Assembly (NCBI GenBank): GCA_905221605.1
Contig: CAJNDS010002833.1
Span: 188,001 to 252,000 of the forward strand
Source: Symbiodinium natans
Taxonomy: Eukaryota; Sar; Dinophyceae; Suessiales; Symbiodiniaceae
Direction: 5' to 3'
Length of the DNA: 64,000 bases
Under the pieces are notes generated by a model, which worked only from the letters and a program-made list of their open reading frames with translations, was not told where the DNA came from and made no database searches. Positions 31,677 through 58,850 of the stretch are shown piece by piece. The number at the start of each line of letters is the position of its first letter. Position 1 is the first letter of the stretch. Position numbers and translations under genes: made by a program.

Positions 31677-34600
31677 GACATGAGAAAGAGACAGCTGGAG
31701 CGCGAGCAAGAGCAGAAGCGGCGACAGGACCGTATCTAGGCATTTCGCGACAGCCACCCCCCAACCCCCCCCCCCCCCCCCCCCAAAAGCGCCAGAACTC
31801 CAAACACCAAACCCCCCAAAAAGGGGACCCCCTCATTCGGGAACCCCCTTCTGAAGCCATAGAGGTTCAATTTGTTGTTTCCTGCCACTGGTCTAGTCTA
31901 GTCATAAGGCTGTGAGGACTGACACTGACAACTGCACATGAAAGTGTAACCCGGTAGTATCCAACTGTGCACCTTTTATGTTCGGCAGTTGAATGCCTAT
32001 CTCATCCCACAGCTTGACCATCTCGGTCCCATGGAATGCTGGAAGTAAGCATCGCGCTTGCTAGCGAGCACTGCGCAGGAGGAGATAAAGCGCAGGAGGG
32101 ACGAAGATGAGGTGAAAAGAAAGGAGGGTGCGCGTTGGGTGTTTTTGCAGTCGGCTCGCGTGTCCGTGTCTTGCTTGTCACAGCTTTCAAGATGGCGGTT
32201 GCGCCACCAGTGTGACCTGAACCAGGAGCATTCAGCTGTGCTGGCCGTCCGCAAAGCGATCCAAAAGGCGTCACACAGTCTTGTGGCCTTGCAGAAGCAT
32301 GCCTGACGCTTTCCATGTGACAGGTGCGCACAGCCGTTCCCGCTCCTTGACAAGAACTGGGGGCCAGACATTGATTGCCTGTTGCGAATAGAACTCAATT
32401 ACGGCCCGCCGCCTTGTAACAGTAGCCCCAAAAGGGGTCCTAATTTGAGAAGTGACCATATGGGATCAAGCCTGAGAATGCTGCAGTATGTCGGTTATTG
32501 TAGAGGTCTCTTTGGACAATAGTAAACAAGCAAACTGCGCAGCTCTGGAAGCTTAAGGCCCGATCTCGCTCGCAAAGCATCCTAAAGCCCTTACCACACA
32601 ATCCCCTCAACCCAGACGAAGCCCACAAACCTTAAACCTCGAGCCCTACATCCAGAACCCTAAACTTCAGAGCCCAAAAGCAGGTAGAGGGCCCTAAGGG
32701 AAGGCGGGGGTGTGGGGGCTGGCAAAACAGCAAAACCAAAACCCCGACCCCAAACCCTGAACCCCAAACAAGCCCCCCAAGCCCCACAAAAAAAGCCCTC
32801 CAAGAAGCCAACTAACATAGGGGTCGGAATACTTATTCATGATATTCCCTTGGGGTCCCTTTATCAATTATACAAGAATAAATTACGAAGGCCCCCAAGA
32901 GTACGCACAAGGACAGCTACGATGCCGTGCGCCTCCAACTCGAAGAGGCCCTGGCGGCCAACCTGGAGCCTAGGCCTTTGAGCTTAGGGGCTTTGGGGGG
33001 GGGGGGGGAAGAAGGGGGGGTTTAGGGTTTAGGGTTTAGGGTTTAGGACTTAGGGGTTCTTAGGGCTTGGGCTTAGGGGCTTAGGGGCTTTTGGGGGGGG
33101 AGGGGGTTCTGTTTTGGGGGGGCTGAAGGGGGGTTATTGTTGTGTTTTTGGGGGTGTTGCGGGGGTCGGGGGTTGGAGGGTTTTGGGGGTTGAACGGTCC
33201 AGACTAGACACGGAAAAAAAGGGCAAAAAGGTCGGCGGGAATTTAGGGTTTAGGGTGGTGTTGAAGGTTTTTCTCTGTTATTTTTATTTTGGTGGGGGGG
33301 GGGGGGGGGTAGAAGGCCTAGCAGGTTTAGGGGCTTTGGTGTTTTAATACTTCTTATGGTTTCGGGTTTAGAGGCTTAGAGTTTAGGGTTCAGGGCAAGA
33401 GGGCTCAAGGAAGCTCTGCGGATGATAATCCATGCTGTTGGAAGAGCCCTGGTAGTTGACTTCGGGCTTGAAGCTTAACGCCCGGAGCGCTCCCAATATC
33501 TCCGAATGAGCAGATGAGGCTCTGCCCTGGACCCAAACCCCTGAAACCCTAAACCCCAAACCCTAAACCCTAAACCCCAAACCCCCAAACCCTAAACCCT
33601 AAACCCCAGCAAGAGATATACAAAGAGCGGTCATCCTCACAGCAACTCATCGGCTTCCTGTGGGGGGGGGGGGGGGAATTCAGGGGTTTTTCCTTCTCAA
33701 CCCGGCAGCTTGACAGCTAAGGAGTCTCTTGGGAGTCAAGCCCCAAAGGCCGGGTTTTGCCCTCTTTTGCCTTTTGCAGAGTAGGTTGGGAGAATGTAGG
33801 GTTTAGGGTTTAGGGTTTAGGGTTTAGGGTTTAGGGTTTCGGTATAGGGTTTGGGGTTTAGGGTTTGGGCTTTTGGCCTTTGTTGGCCTTGGTAGAGTAA
33901 AGGGGTTGGGTTGAGGGTTTGGAGTCTTGCTCTTTAGGCGGGTTGGGGGAGATAAGGAAGGGGGGGTGGGAGGGGGTTCAACTTGCTCAATTTGGGAATT
34001 ACAGTAGGGTTTTGGGTCGGTCGCCAACATGACCAGTGGCTGGCTCTTCCAGAGCGTATCCCTTCCCCGCCCCCTGAAGTGAAGTATCAAGCATGCCCAG
34101 TATAGTAGCCGGGGGTCTATTTCAGGGAGAGAGGATGAATTGAGAGCCACTGAGCACGTACGTCGCGGAGGGGACGCACTTGAAATCCCTTAAGACCCCT
34201 CAAGCACTAAAACCCTAAACCCTAAACCCTAAACCCTAAACCCTAAACCCTAAACCCTAAACCCTAAACCCTAAACCCTAAACCCTAAACCCTAAACCCT
34301 AAACCCTAAACCCTAAACCCTAAACCCGACCATCCGACGGTAGAAGCGCACAGGTCGGGCAAGAGGCGGAACAAGCCCTCCATCAGGCGCAGCAGCGCCC
34401 CTCGGGCGGCAGCAAAGGTTCCCAAGAAGGGTTTGGGGCTTCGGGTTTAGGGTTTAGGGTTTAGGGTTTAGGGTTTGGGGTTTAGGGTTTAGGGTTTAGG
34501 GTATCAAAAGTTCCACGGTTTAGGCTATAGCAGGTACAGCTACCGTATGCAGGAAACATTGAAGACGTGACTCTTGTTGTGTGATTTAAGGGGAGTATCG

Positions 34601-37600
34601 TCTGGGCTCAGGATTTGGGGTCGAGGGTTCAGCCATGGAGGCTGGCTTCCATCCTGGGCACGCAAACCCTGAACACCCTTCTGGCCCAAACCCTCCGAGC
34701 CAAAGGATCCCAAAAAGTTGTTCAGAAGCAAGGTTTTGAGAGTTAGGCGACAGGGCTCAGAACCTGAGATTGTGAGGGAGTGTGGCAACCAAGTAACCCC
34801 CGAAACCCTAAATCCCTAAGCCCCGAAACCTAAACTCCCCTAAACCCCTCAACAAACCTAAACCTCCAGAACGCCTAACCCCCCAAACCCCAAACCCCCT
34901 AAACCCTAAACCCTAAACCCTAGCCCTAAACCCTAAACCCGAAACCGAAAACCCTAGCCCGAAACCCTAAACCCCCCAACCCCCCCAAACCCCCCCCAAA
35001 AAAAAAGCGCCCCTTAAGGCCTCGATGAGATGCACGAGAGGAGGCTGCAAGACGAGCGGAGTAGGGCACTAGAGGCCTGCTCCCCTCAATGGCTGGGGGG
35101 TTTAGGGTTTAGGGTTTAGGGTTTAGGGTTTGGGGTTTAGGGTTTAGGGTTTAGGGTTTAGGATTGCTGAAACATAGCACCCTCAATAGGGTTCTACGGT
35201 TTGGGCTCTTCAGGGGGTCTGGAGTTTGGGCAAACGGGTTTAGGGCAACAGGGCTTAGGGTTTAGGGCAGCTAGGTTTAGGCTTTACGGTTGAAGGGCTA
35301 TCACTGAGTTGCTAGCTGTCATGTTGGCCTCAGACCCCAACCCGATCGAGGGGTTCGAAGCTAACGATCCCTCTCCATGCGCCCGTTGGCCTTAGCCCTA
35401 AACCCTAAACCCTAAACCCTAAACCCTAAACCCTAAACCCTAAACCCTAAACCCTAAACCCTAAACCCTAAACCCTAAACCCTAAACCCTAAACCCTAAA
35501 CCCTAAACAAACCCTAAACCTGAAATCCCACACCCTTGCCAGGAGCAGCTCAGAAAGACCGAAGTCGAGCAGGCCCCCAGCTGGGTCCTGCCCCCATTTA
35601 ACTTCAAGTCCTGGTTGGGAAGAAGCCCCAATCCAAAACAGCCCTAAACCGTAAACCCTAAACCCTAAACCCTAAACCCTAAACCCTAAACCCTAAACCC
35701 TAAACCCTAAACCCTAAACCCTAAACCCTAAACCCTTTCATTCAGGCCCCTGTATTACCACCCTGATGCCGAAGCAAGAGTTAGAGGGAGCCGGGGTCGA
35801 TTTGGGCACGCGAGCCTGGACGAGAATCGCGCTCTCGCCTAGGCGTGGGGTGGGGCATCGCTTCTGGACTTCTGGGCTCCCATGGCCTCTCACGGTAGTG
35901 AGGTTTAGGGTTTAGGGTTTAGGGTTTAGGGTTTAGGGTTTAGGGTTTAGGGTTTAGGGTTTAGGGTTTAGGGTTTAGGGTTTAGGGTTTAGGGTTTGGG
36001 GGTCAGTTCTCTACATTGTGGTCCCTTGGGTACCGGGCCGCCTCATAAGATGGAGACCTTTTTTTCAGAAGTAACCGTATCTGACCGAATGTAGAGAGAG
36101 TTTGGTGATTCTCTGTGGCATTTTTTGTATATGTATCATATCGTCTTAGCCACTCCTAAACCCTAAACCCTAAACCCGAAGCCCTAAGCCCTAAACCCTA
36201 GTCCGTTTGTATCTAAAGGTTTTGGGGTCTAGAAAGGTTACACGGAGCCAGGCCGACCTCCTGGAAGCCGAAGCAAGGGCCGCGGCCGAGAAGCACCAAG
36301 AAAAGCACCTGGAGGTGGGATTTAGGGTTGAGGGTTTAGGGTTTAGGGTTCAGGGTTCAGGGTTTAGGGTTTGGGGTTTTTATGAGAGAGCTGCTCAAGT
36401 CTTCGCAGCATTGAGGTGTCAGGGTAACGGAGCTGTGCGGGCTGTCTGAGATTTATACGACTTTGTTTGGGTGGAACCTTCCCGAGCCAGGAATTGCCTA
36501 AGTTAAGAATCCCCCCCCCTCCCCGGATGCGGTGAAATGCGCGACAGACCTGCGTCATAAGGCTGGTCCCGAAGTAGCTTCAGGTATCTTCCTGAATTGC
36601 GGGTATTGGGCTTTCAGGCAAATGTCCACTAAGAGACCGAAGTTTTCAGGGTTGAGGGGTTAGACAGTTTTTGTGCTTAAGGCTGTGTTTAGGGATCCTG
36701 TTTCAAAGTTGGAGATTTGTGCTTCTGAATCCCCCTTTCAAGATTCTTCCCAACCTAAATAGACCCTTAAACCTGAAATACTCTAAACCCGAGCTGAACA
36801 GTCGGCGAAGTAGCTTGCAGCCGCTTCTGAGGCGAAAGAACCCATATTGTTCATCCCAAAGCTTGATTGACCTTTCATACCTCCCGGAAACTCGAGAAAT
36901 GTGAGACGGCCTTTGGTTGGGGTTCCTTGTTAGGGAAGCCTGTTTGGAGAGACAAGGTCAGCCTTCGATTCTACTTGCCCTGAGCTTTAAACCCCAAGCC
37001 ATGAACACTAGAGACTCGAGACCCTAAACCCTAGTCCCTAAACCCCAAACCCTAAACCCTAAGCCCTAAGCCCTAAACCCTAAGCCCTAAACCCTAAACC
37101 CCAAACCCTAAAACCTAAGCCCACTTTCCCCCCCCCCCCCAGCAAAAACGAAAATGAAGTGGGAGGCAGAGGAGTTGGTGCGGCAGCTCGAGGTTGGGAA
37201 CCAGGACCCTGCGAACCTGATGTCAGCGGCCGAGGTGGGCGCTTTTCCTTCGGCTTCGGGACGCTTTTTAGGGGATGCTTCTGGAGGATGCTTCATGGGG
37301 GTTTAGGGTTTAGGGTTTAGGGTTTAGGGTTTAGGGTTTAGGGTTTAGGGTTAAGTTCAGGAATCCTTGGCGGGATGCTGTACAGGATGCTTTATCGGAT
37401 GCTTGGGGGTTTTGAGGGTTTTCGGGCTCTTGGAGGGCGGCTTCTTGCTGCAGGAGTGTTGGCTTTACGAGAGCTTTGGTGTTTCAGGGGCACCCTGGAC
37501 CCTAAACCCCGCAGGGTGTGGGATGAAACCCTAAGCCCTAAACCCTAAACCCTAAACCCTAAACCCTAAACCCTAAACTTTACGGGGGTTCAGCGGAGGG

Positions 37601-40600
37601 CGGGGCCCACCTTCAATAGCCAAAATGAATTAAGACAAAAACGGATACATAATCGTCGTAACAGTTTGAAGACCCCCTGGTCCTTAGGGAATGAGGGAAT
37701 TAGGGCCCTATGTATACCCTTTAAGGGATTCTGTCGGGTTTAGGGTTTAGGGTTTAGGGTTTAGGGTTTAGGGTTTAGGGTTTAGGGTTTAGGGTTTAGG
37801 GTTTAGGGTTTAGGGTTCAATCCTTGCGAAGAACCAGCCAGAAGATAGGGCTAGAAGGCACAAAGAACAATCACGACAGGCTGCGGTGAAGTCCATTGCA
37901 GCGGCTCGGACTGAGGCGCGAAGACGAAACTTAAGGGTTTCGGGTTCAGGGGTTTAGGGTTTAGGGTTTAGGGTTTAGGGGTTAGGGGTTTCAGGGTTCA
38001 GGGTTTAGGGTTTCAGGGTTTCAGGGTTTCAGGGGTTCAGGGGTTCCAGGATTCCAGGGTTCCAGGGTTTCAGGGTTCCAGGGTTCCAGGGTTCAGGGTT
38101 CAAGCAGCGGTTTTCAGATTTTGCGGCCGGGCTTACTTAGGGGTCGTCGGGCTTAGATATAGTTAGATAGAGCTCATCGAGGCGCTTTGTCAGGATTCAG
38201 GGAGATTTCGAGAGGTGTGGCAACCCTTCGGACCCTAAACCCTAAGAATCCCTAAACCCTGAACCCTAATCCCAAAATTCTCTAAACCCTAAACCCTAAA
38301 CCCTAAACAAATCCCTAACCCTAAACCGCGCAGGCGCAAAACGCGCGCAGAGCGATCCTTGAGAAGCAGCGGGCCATCAGCGAGACCGAGGCAACGCGAA
38401 AAGCCAGACGAGCCTCCTCCGCACATTTAGGGTTTAGGGTTGAGGGTTGAGGGTTTAGGGTTAAGGGTTTAGCTCTTCCATTGCCTTAGGGTTGAGGGAC
38501 CCACTCTTCCATTGCCACTTCCGGACCCCTTTGGTTTTAGAGGGGCTCCGCTGGAGTCTGTTGGGCGGTAAAATGTGTTTGGGGTTGAAAGTTTGTTTCT
38601 CATTCTGTTGATCTTCTACTTGCCTGGCACCATCGAGATGTGGTTGCGAAAGATTAGTGGTTTGCGCTAAACCCTAAACCCTAAACCCTAAACCCTAAAC
38701 CCTAAACCCTAAGCTTTGGGGATTCAGTGTTCTGGGGTTCGGCGTGCTTCGTGCCAACGCTTGCTCATGAATTCACGTGCAGCCCCAAGACGATCAAGGC
38801 CTGTTGCGAGAGCCTCCCCAGACCCTAGACCCACCTTGTAAACCCCATTTTAAAAAAGAACCCAGAAACCCTAGAAAACCTGCTAGACCCTAAAACAAAA
38901 CCTAAACCCTCTAAACCTTGTAAACCCTGTAAAAAAGATATCAAACCCTGTAGATCCTACAAAACCCTAGCCCCCCCCCCCTCTCCCAGCCGAGGAGAGG
39001 TCGTCGGCTTTGCGGCCAAGGTGGCTCAAAGTGTCCGAATTTTCGACAGGCTCCTGGCCTCCGCGACTGCTCGCCGAGACAAGGCAGGGCCCGAGCTGCT
39101 TAGGGTTTTAGGGTGTTAGGGTGTTAGGATGTTAGAGTTTTAGGATTTTTGGGTGTTAGGGTGTCAGGGTTTAAGGGATAGGGTGTCAGGGTTTAGGGAT
39201 TAGGCCGTCCCCTTCCAACTCTTTGAGTTTAGGGTTTAGGGTTTCGGGTTTAGGGTTTAGGGTTACAAGCTCTTGGGGAAGGTGGTAGTTGGGATTGGGT
39301 GATAGGGGTGCGTACCTGGCATTTCTGGGGCTTGAGGGCCCACCTTAAGGAGCTCGCTACTGTTCTGGCGAGGGAACAGGGGATCATCTACCCTAAACCC
39401 TAAATCCTAAACCCTAAACCCTAAGGGCTTTGTTTGGTGGACGGTGAAGTTGAGAGGTCCAGGGCTTTGGGGCTTGGAATTGGTGTCTTACGCTCATCCC
39501 ATGCACAGGAGGCCGGGAAAGCTGTGGCGTTGAAGAAGCTGAATGAAAAGCCGCTCAGCTGAATTCGCTGGAGGGGAGAGGGCAGTGGGGAGGGGCAGGG
39601 GGAAAAGGGGGGGAGGGGGGGTGGCTCAGGAGGGGTGGGGTTATGGACCTTTTGTCTGTAGGGGTTGCCCGAAACCCCCAAACCCTAAACCCTAAACCCT
39701 AAACAACTCAGGGGGTTCAGAGCAAGGAAATCTGAGTTCGTCAAGTTCGATCTTGATGGCGACCAGCAGCTCAACCGAGCTGCACCTCGGCCATGCCTTG
39801 CGGTTTCAGGGGTTTTAGGGTTTAGAGTTTAGGGTTTAGGGTGTAGGGCTTTAGGGCTTAAGGGATTTTAGGGTTTTAGGATTTTAGGGCTTTAGGGTTT
39901 TAGGGCTTTAGGGCTTTAGGGCTTTAGGGTTTTAGGTTTTTTTGGGGTTTTAGGGCTTTAGGATTTTAGGGCTTTAGGGTTTTAGGATTTTAGGGCTTTA
40001 GGGTTTTAGGGCTTTAGGGTTTTAGGATTTTAGGGGTTTAGGGTTTAGGGTTTTAGGGTTTAGGGTTTTAGGATTTTGGGGTTTAGGGTTTCAGGGTTTT
40101 AGGGCTTTAGGGCTTTAGGGTTTCAGGGTTGTAGGGTTTAGGGTTTGAGGGTTTTAGGGTTTTAGGCTTTAGGGTTTTAGGGTGTTAGGGTTTTAGGGTT
40201 TTAGGGTGTTAGGGTTTTAGGGCTTTAGGGTTTTAGGGTTTTAGGGCTTTAGGGTTTTAGGGCTTTAGGGTTTGAGGGTTTCAGGGTTTCAGGGTTTGAG
40301 GGTTTTAGGGCTTTAGGGTTTTAGGGCTTTAGGGTTTTGGGGTTTCAGGGTTTTAGGGTTTTAGGGCTTTAGGCCTTTAGGGCTTTAGGGTTTTTTGGGG
40401 TTTTAGGGTTTTAGGGCTTTAGGGTTTTAGGGCTTTAGGGTTTTAGGGCTTTTGGGTTTAGGATTTTAGGGTTTTAGGGCTTTAGGGTTTCAGGGTTTCA
40501 GGGTTTTCGGGTTTTGGGGTTTAGGGTTTAGGCGGGGGCAGCTGGGGCTGTAGGGGTTGAGAGTTCAGCTTTTTTGGCTTATGTTTGGTTTAGGGTTTAT

Positions 40601-42529
40601 ATAGGGTTTTCGCGATCACCTTCATGCTCGCGCTCACCCAAACAGCCCTGCACGTCCCACAGCCTCATGAGCTCGGCAACCTAAAACCCTAAATCCGCAA
40701 CAAAACACGACAAAACAAAAAAAAACAAGAAAAAACGCCAAACCCTGAGTCCTAAGCCCTCTTAAACCTCGAGATCTTAAACCCCAAGCCCCAAATCCCC
40801 AAACCATGAAACCCCTTCTTCAAGCAGGTTATTGGCCTCATTGGTCGGCCTATCCTGTGCTACCGTTTTGGGGTTTAAGGCTTAGGGTTGGGAGGGGTGA
40901 GCGACAGGGGGATTAGGGTTGCATTTCATTTTTGGGTTTAGGGTTCAGGGTTTAGGGTTTAGGGTTTAGGGTCTAGGTTTAGGGTTTAGGGTTTAGGGTT
41001 TAGGGTTTAGGGTTTAGGGTTTAGGGTTTAGGGTTTAGGGTTTAGGGTGGGGGGGGTGTTGGAGTTAGGAGATAGGGCTCTGGGGCCTCAGGGCTTTCGG
41101 GGCCGTGCATCCCCACACATGGACTCAGGGCTTACGGCTTGGGGGGGTCCCTAGACCCTGCGCTGGAACTCTTCGCTCGCCCTTCCCTAAAAATCGCGAT
41201 GGAGAGCGGTGCCAGCCTGGACCTGACCTGGTGAAGAGTACGGAAAGTGCACACGACCCCGGTGAGAGTGCCATGTGGCCCCACGAGGCCAACGAAGCGC
41301 ACCTTTAAAACGGATGCACGAAGTCCACCCAGAAAGTGCAAGATGTATCGGCGCAAGCCTCAAAGGGGGCGCGGGATGTGAGCAGGAGCTTGGCAAGAGC
41401 GCGATGCGTCGTGATTGAGAGCATGCTAGCTAGGTAGGACCAGTGGACATGTTGCATCTCCCTCATTGGGTTTTAAGAGGATCGTTCCCCCTATATTGTT
41501 CAAGGGACCAACCTGGCTATTTATTTCCGATGCTTCGGCCCTCTCTTGACGTTCACGGGCCCTGGAGTGCGAGAGTGTCACCCGCACGCGGAAACACCGG
41601 GAGGGTCATCGCAAGCGGCTGGTTGGAAGGGTCCGGACCAACAGGGCGAACCAAAGAGGGTCATGGGTTTTAGGGGGTTTAGGGTTTAGGGTTTAAGGTT
41701 TAGGGGGTCCTCGGTTTCGAGACCCCATGAGCACCTGCGGTTTACTCTGAACATAGGAATCCTGGAGGGCAAGCAGTGCTTGGGGAATTCAATCCCAAAC
41801 GAGTTCCTAAACCCTAAAACCCGAAACCCCTGAAACCCAAAACCCTAAACCCTAAACCCGAAGTTGCAAAGCCCCCGTCAACAGGAAGTCGAGGCCTATG
41901 CCAAGGCGACTTTAGCCTATGAGCTGCCGGCAGACGTGCTGGACGCCATTGCAACTTGGTTAGGACTGCTAAACCCTAAGGCCTAAGGCCTAGGCCCTAC
42001 GCCCTAAACCCTAAACCCCAACCCTAAACCCTAAACCCTCTGAGCACGACCACTGGGGGAAGGGGCCGCTTTAGCTACACACTGGCGAGCAGTTGTTCCC
42101 CATGTCCTCCTCTGCACACGCACCTCTGTTCCTTTTCGCATCTCAGGGGCACATTCCTTAGTTTTCGGGCCCTCAGAGTTTGGGGCTTCGGGTTTCGCAG
42201 CAATTTGAGCATCAAAGCGAGGTTAAGGAGTTTGACGGGTCTAGCAAGTCGCGGCGAGGTGCTAATACTGTGCCTATTAATGACCTCGCCCCTACACGTC
42301 CTCAAAGCTATATGTAGACACCTAATAAGCGTAATATGTTTTTGTAGTGGAGAGAGATACAACCTTCCCTAACGGTGTTCAAATGGGTGCATGGCTAACC
42401 CAACTTGCGAAAGCAGCCCAGGTGAAAAAGCTGGACCCTGTCACCCTTGCTAAGTTTCGGCCGCTGCATCAGAAGTTGTTTATCGCCAAGTCGGAGATTC
42501 TTGCGCGAAAGGCAGGGTTCAGGGCTTAG
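31677..42529 (+). CDS. coiled-coil protein with one EF-hand, unidentified (multi-exon)
   Basis: Charged, heptad-rich exons on one strand: 31677-31738, 32079-32124, 32226 onward, 32912-32971, 34354-34400, about 35019-35083, 35543-35580, 36252-36314 (ADLLEAEARAAAEKHQEKHL), 37143-37234, about 37841-37934, 38334-38424, about 39000-39105, 39509-39561, 39727-39781, 41885-41949 and 42422-42529 (TAG). The exon at 39727-39781 ends FDLDGDQQLNRA. With the next exon's EVEAYA it gives a 12-residue EF-hand loop with Asp at 1, 3 and 5 and Glu at 12, so Ca2+ binding is likely. Most joins are not individually proven and more than one gene may be included. Start not found. Confidence 0.45.
31766..31786 (-). 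repeat. poly(C)-poly(A) composite tract
   Basis: C-run followed by A, the complement of the T-to-G composites found elsewhere. Confidence 0.85.
34208..34326 (+). repeat. CCCTAAA array
   Basis: About 17 perfect heptamers immediately upstream of the coiled-coil exon at 34354. Confidence 0.98.
35395..35508 (+). repeat. CCCTAAA array
   Basis: Sixteen perfect heptamers. Another array follows at 35649-35735, with the exon at 35543-35580 between them. Confidence 0.98.
35903..35998 (-). repeat. TTTAGGG array
   Basis: Thirteen perfect heptamers in the opposite orientation to the arrays at 35395-35735. Confidence 0.98.
37295..37350 (-). repeat. TTTAGGG array
   Basis: Seven heptamers in the intron after the exon at 37143-37234. 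Confidence 0.95.
37738..37817 (-). repeat. TTTAGGG array
   Basis: Eleven heptamers next to a family J-like piece (37672-37735). Confidence 0.95.
39811..40532 (-). repeat. 720-bp degenerate TTTTAGGG/GCTTTAGGG array
   Basis: The largest repeat block in the window. Units are mainly the octamer TTTTAGGG and a C-containing form (GGCTTTAGG), interspersed with TTTCAGGG. It fills much of the long intron between the EF-hand exon (39727-39781) and the next exon at 41885. Confidence 0.9.
40956..41048 (-). repeat. TTTAGGG array
   Basis: About 13 heptamers with one TCTAGG break, in the same long intron as the 720-bp octamer array. Confidence 0.95.
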
Positions 42530-43976
42530 AGCTTTAAGTTCAGGAGACAGAAGCTGACACGTCCTCTTGGTGACACGATGGGCATTCCGTTTGTGCTACG
42601 ACTAAACCTACGAAGATGATGACTACAAGCATCAACTGCAAAAATTGCACCATGATTGATGCTCTCGTCCTTTTGCAGCAGCAGCAGCAGCAGCATGTCG
42701 CATGGGAGGTTTGTCTAGGAGGCATCGCTCATGTTTTTTCCAGCGCATCCATTGACCAGAGCATGCATGATCGGACCAGGACTATCCCATGACTACCCTA
42801 AACCCGCAGCCCTAGTGGTAGGCCCTTGGGATATTTTATGCCTTGCTGTGTGTAAGAGCATCATAGTTTGGAATCGTTTGCAGAAGCTTGGATTGGCCAA
42901 CCTCGTGGACTTCCCTCAACCCAAACCTTGCACGGAGCCAGGAGTCCTCAGGCACATAACCCGCCCTAAACACTAAACCCGAAACCCTAAACCCTAAACC
43001 CCCTAAACGAGGAGGTGCGCAGTGCAAGCCAAAGATCTCAAACCCCATTAACCCCTATAGCCTCCAGGTCTCTCAACCCTGCTGCACAGCCAAAAAGCCT
43101 CTAGTGCATCCTTCAAAGGCTGCTGAGAGCGTCTGCGAGAAGAAATGCCGAAAAGCTTAACATCCACAGAAACAAAGGCTAGCAACCCTGACCTTAACCA
43201 AGACGCACCAGCATACCCCCACACATAATATTCACAAAACCCCTTCACAGAACCTGAATCCTAGTAGACACCCCAAAGCCTTAAACCCTAAACCCCACCT
43301 TGTCTCCCGAAGGCGCGATCCGAGGAGGCGCAGCTGTAAGAAGCGCTCGACGCGATGCGCTCGGCGGAAAAGCTGGTGTCCGACGTCGGGCGCAGGGTGG
43401 CTTTCCTTAGGAACAGGGTTTAGGGTTTAGGGTTTAGGGTTTAGGGGAAGCGGGATATTGCAGCAGGGTGTATGTTACGGTTGTTGGAGACTGTTTATGT
43501 GGTTCCTCATGAAAGAAATGACCCCACGGGGGCTTACGATGGGCCCAAAGCCTGTGCCCAAAAACCTTGGAGCCTGTAAAGTTAAAGTTGCATTCTGCCT
43601 CCATGCTGGGCATGTGGCATGCTGAATTGGGCTTGGTAGCCCAGTGGTACGCTCGCTTTACCTTTTTTTTTGGTTGATGGTTTCCCTTCTAAAATAACCA
43701 ACCCCAAAAACGGGTGCTCTTATCATAATATTGTTACTGGGCTTCCATGTGGGGTTGTCTACAAAATGCCAGCTTTTGCCAGTCTTTGAGTTGGGAGAGT
43801 GAGGCACCAGAGTTGAATCATCTGGAAGCATCTGCGACAGGATCCGTTGAGCCTTTCCGCAGCTATCTCTCAGCTGCCGCACACATTCGGCCAGTCGGGA
43901 ATTTGTGGTCCCTTCTGCGACCTCCCCCACGCACCCGGAGTCCGGATTGAAACTCCTGCGACACAGGGTCCAGAGC
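42530..43976. other. intergenic stretch upstream of SMC3
   Basis: Between the TAG at 42527-42529 and the SMC3 start. Holds CCCTAAA patches (42960-43000), a TTTAGGG patch (43415-43444) and the stop-containing coiled-coil segment at 43325-43402. No promoter motif is recognisable; dinoflagellate core promoters are poorly defined and I cannot place one. Confidence 0.5.
43325..43402 (+). CDS. coiled-coil exon candidate with in-frame TAA
   Basis: After CGATCCGAG the frame reads EAQL, a TAA at 43337-43339, then EALDAMRSAEKLVSDVGRR in the same frame. The exon may end a gene at this TAA, or start after the AG at 43339-43340, which would skip it. The post-stop segment looks as coding as the exons of the upstream coiled-coil gene. 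Confidence 0.35.
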
Positions 43977-58331
<14,355 letters not shown>

Positions 58332-58387
58332 TGCTGAAGCGTTGCTGCCTGACTCCCCGAATTTGAGAGCAGAACTCTTGAACAACT

Positions 58388-58468
58388 TGGGTTTAGGGTT
58401 TAGGGTTTAGGGTTTAGGGTTTAGGGTTTAGGGTTAGGGTTTAGGGTTTAGGGTTTAGGGTTTAGGGC
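58388..58468 (-). repeat. TTTAGGG array
   Basis: Eleven heptamers downstream of the SMC3 stop. Nothing else of note from 58332 to 59230 apart from two introners (58624-58722, 58851-58975) and a TTTAGGG patch (59104-59140). Confidence 0.95.
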
Positions 58469-58623
58469 TTGGCTTCACGGTCACTGCACGCGTGAGGCCT
58501 CTAGAAGATGTATATAGTTTTGCGCTGAGACCCATTCCCGGAGGGAGTGCGGAGCTCAGCTGCGTGCGCGCCCACCAGCAAGTCCTTCATGGGTGGACTG
58601 CAGTGGCACGCATCTGCACACCT

Positions 58624-58722
58624 AGTAGTAGGGTAGGTAACCTTTAACCTTTTTTTGGGTAGTATAATCCCCTTATAATCCCATAGGTTAACCTTTAATT
58701 CCCCAGGTTACTGGACAACTAG
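58624..58722. mobile_element. introner, family D
   Basis: TAGTAGGGTAGGTAACCTTT at the left and CCCCAGGTTACTGGACAACT at the right, with TATAATCCCCTTATAATCCC in the centre. A sister copy is at 59411-59512. Confidence 0.8.
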
Positions 58723-58850
58723 GCACAGGAGAAGTGAGGAGAATCTGTACACCTGGTAGACATCTGTGGTAGACGTGGTAGCGAAGTTGACCATCCCAAA
58801 GTGACAGCGAAGGCATGCTCCCTCTTGTTGCAAAAGGCCGAGGGTGACCA

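Noticed and set aside
43628-43665. tRNA-like A box (TAGCCCAGTGG) suggesting a tRNA gene or tRNA-derived SINE
   Set aside because: No B box, no cloverleaf and only a T-run downstream. Too little to call.
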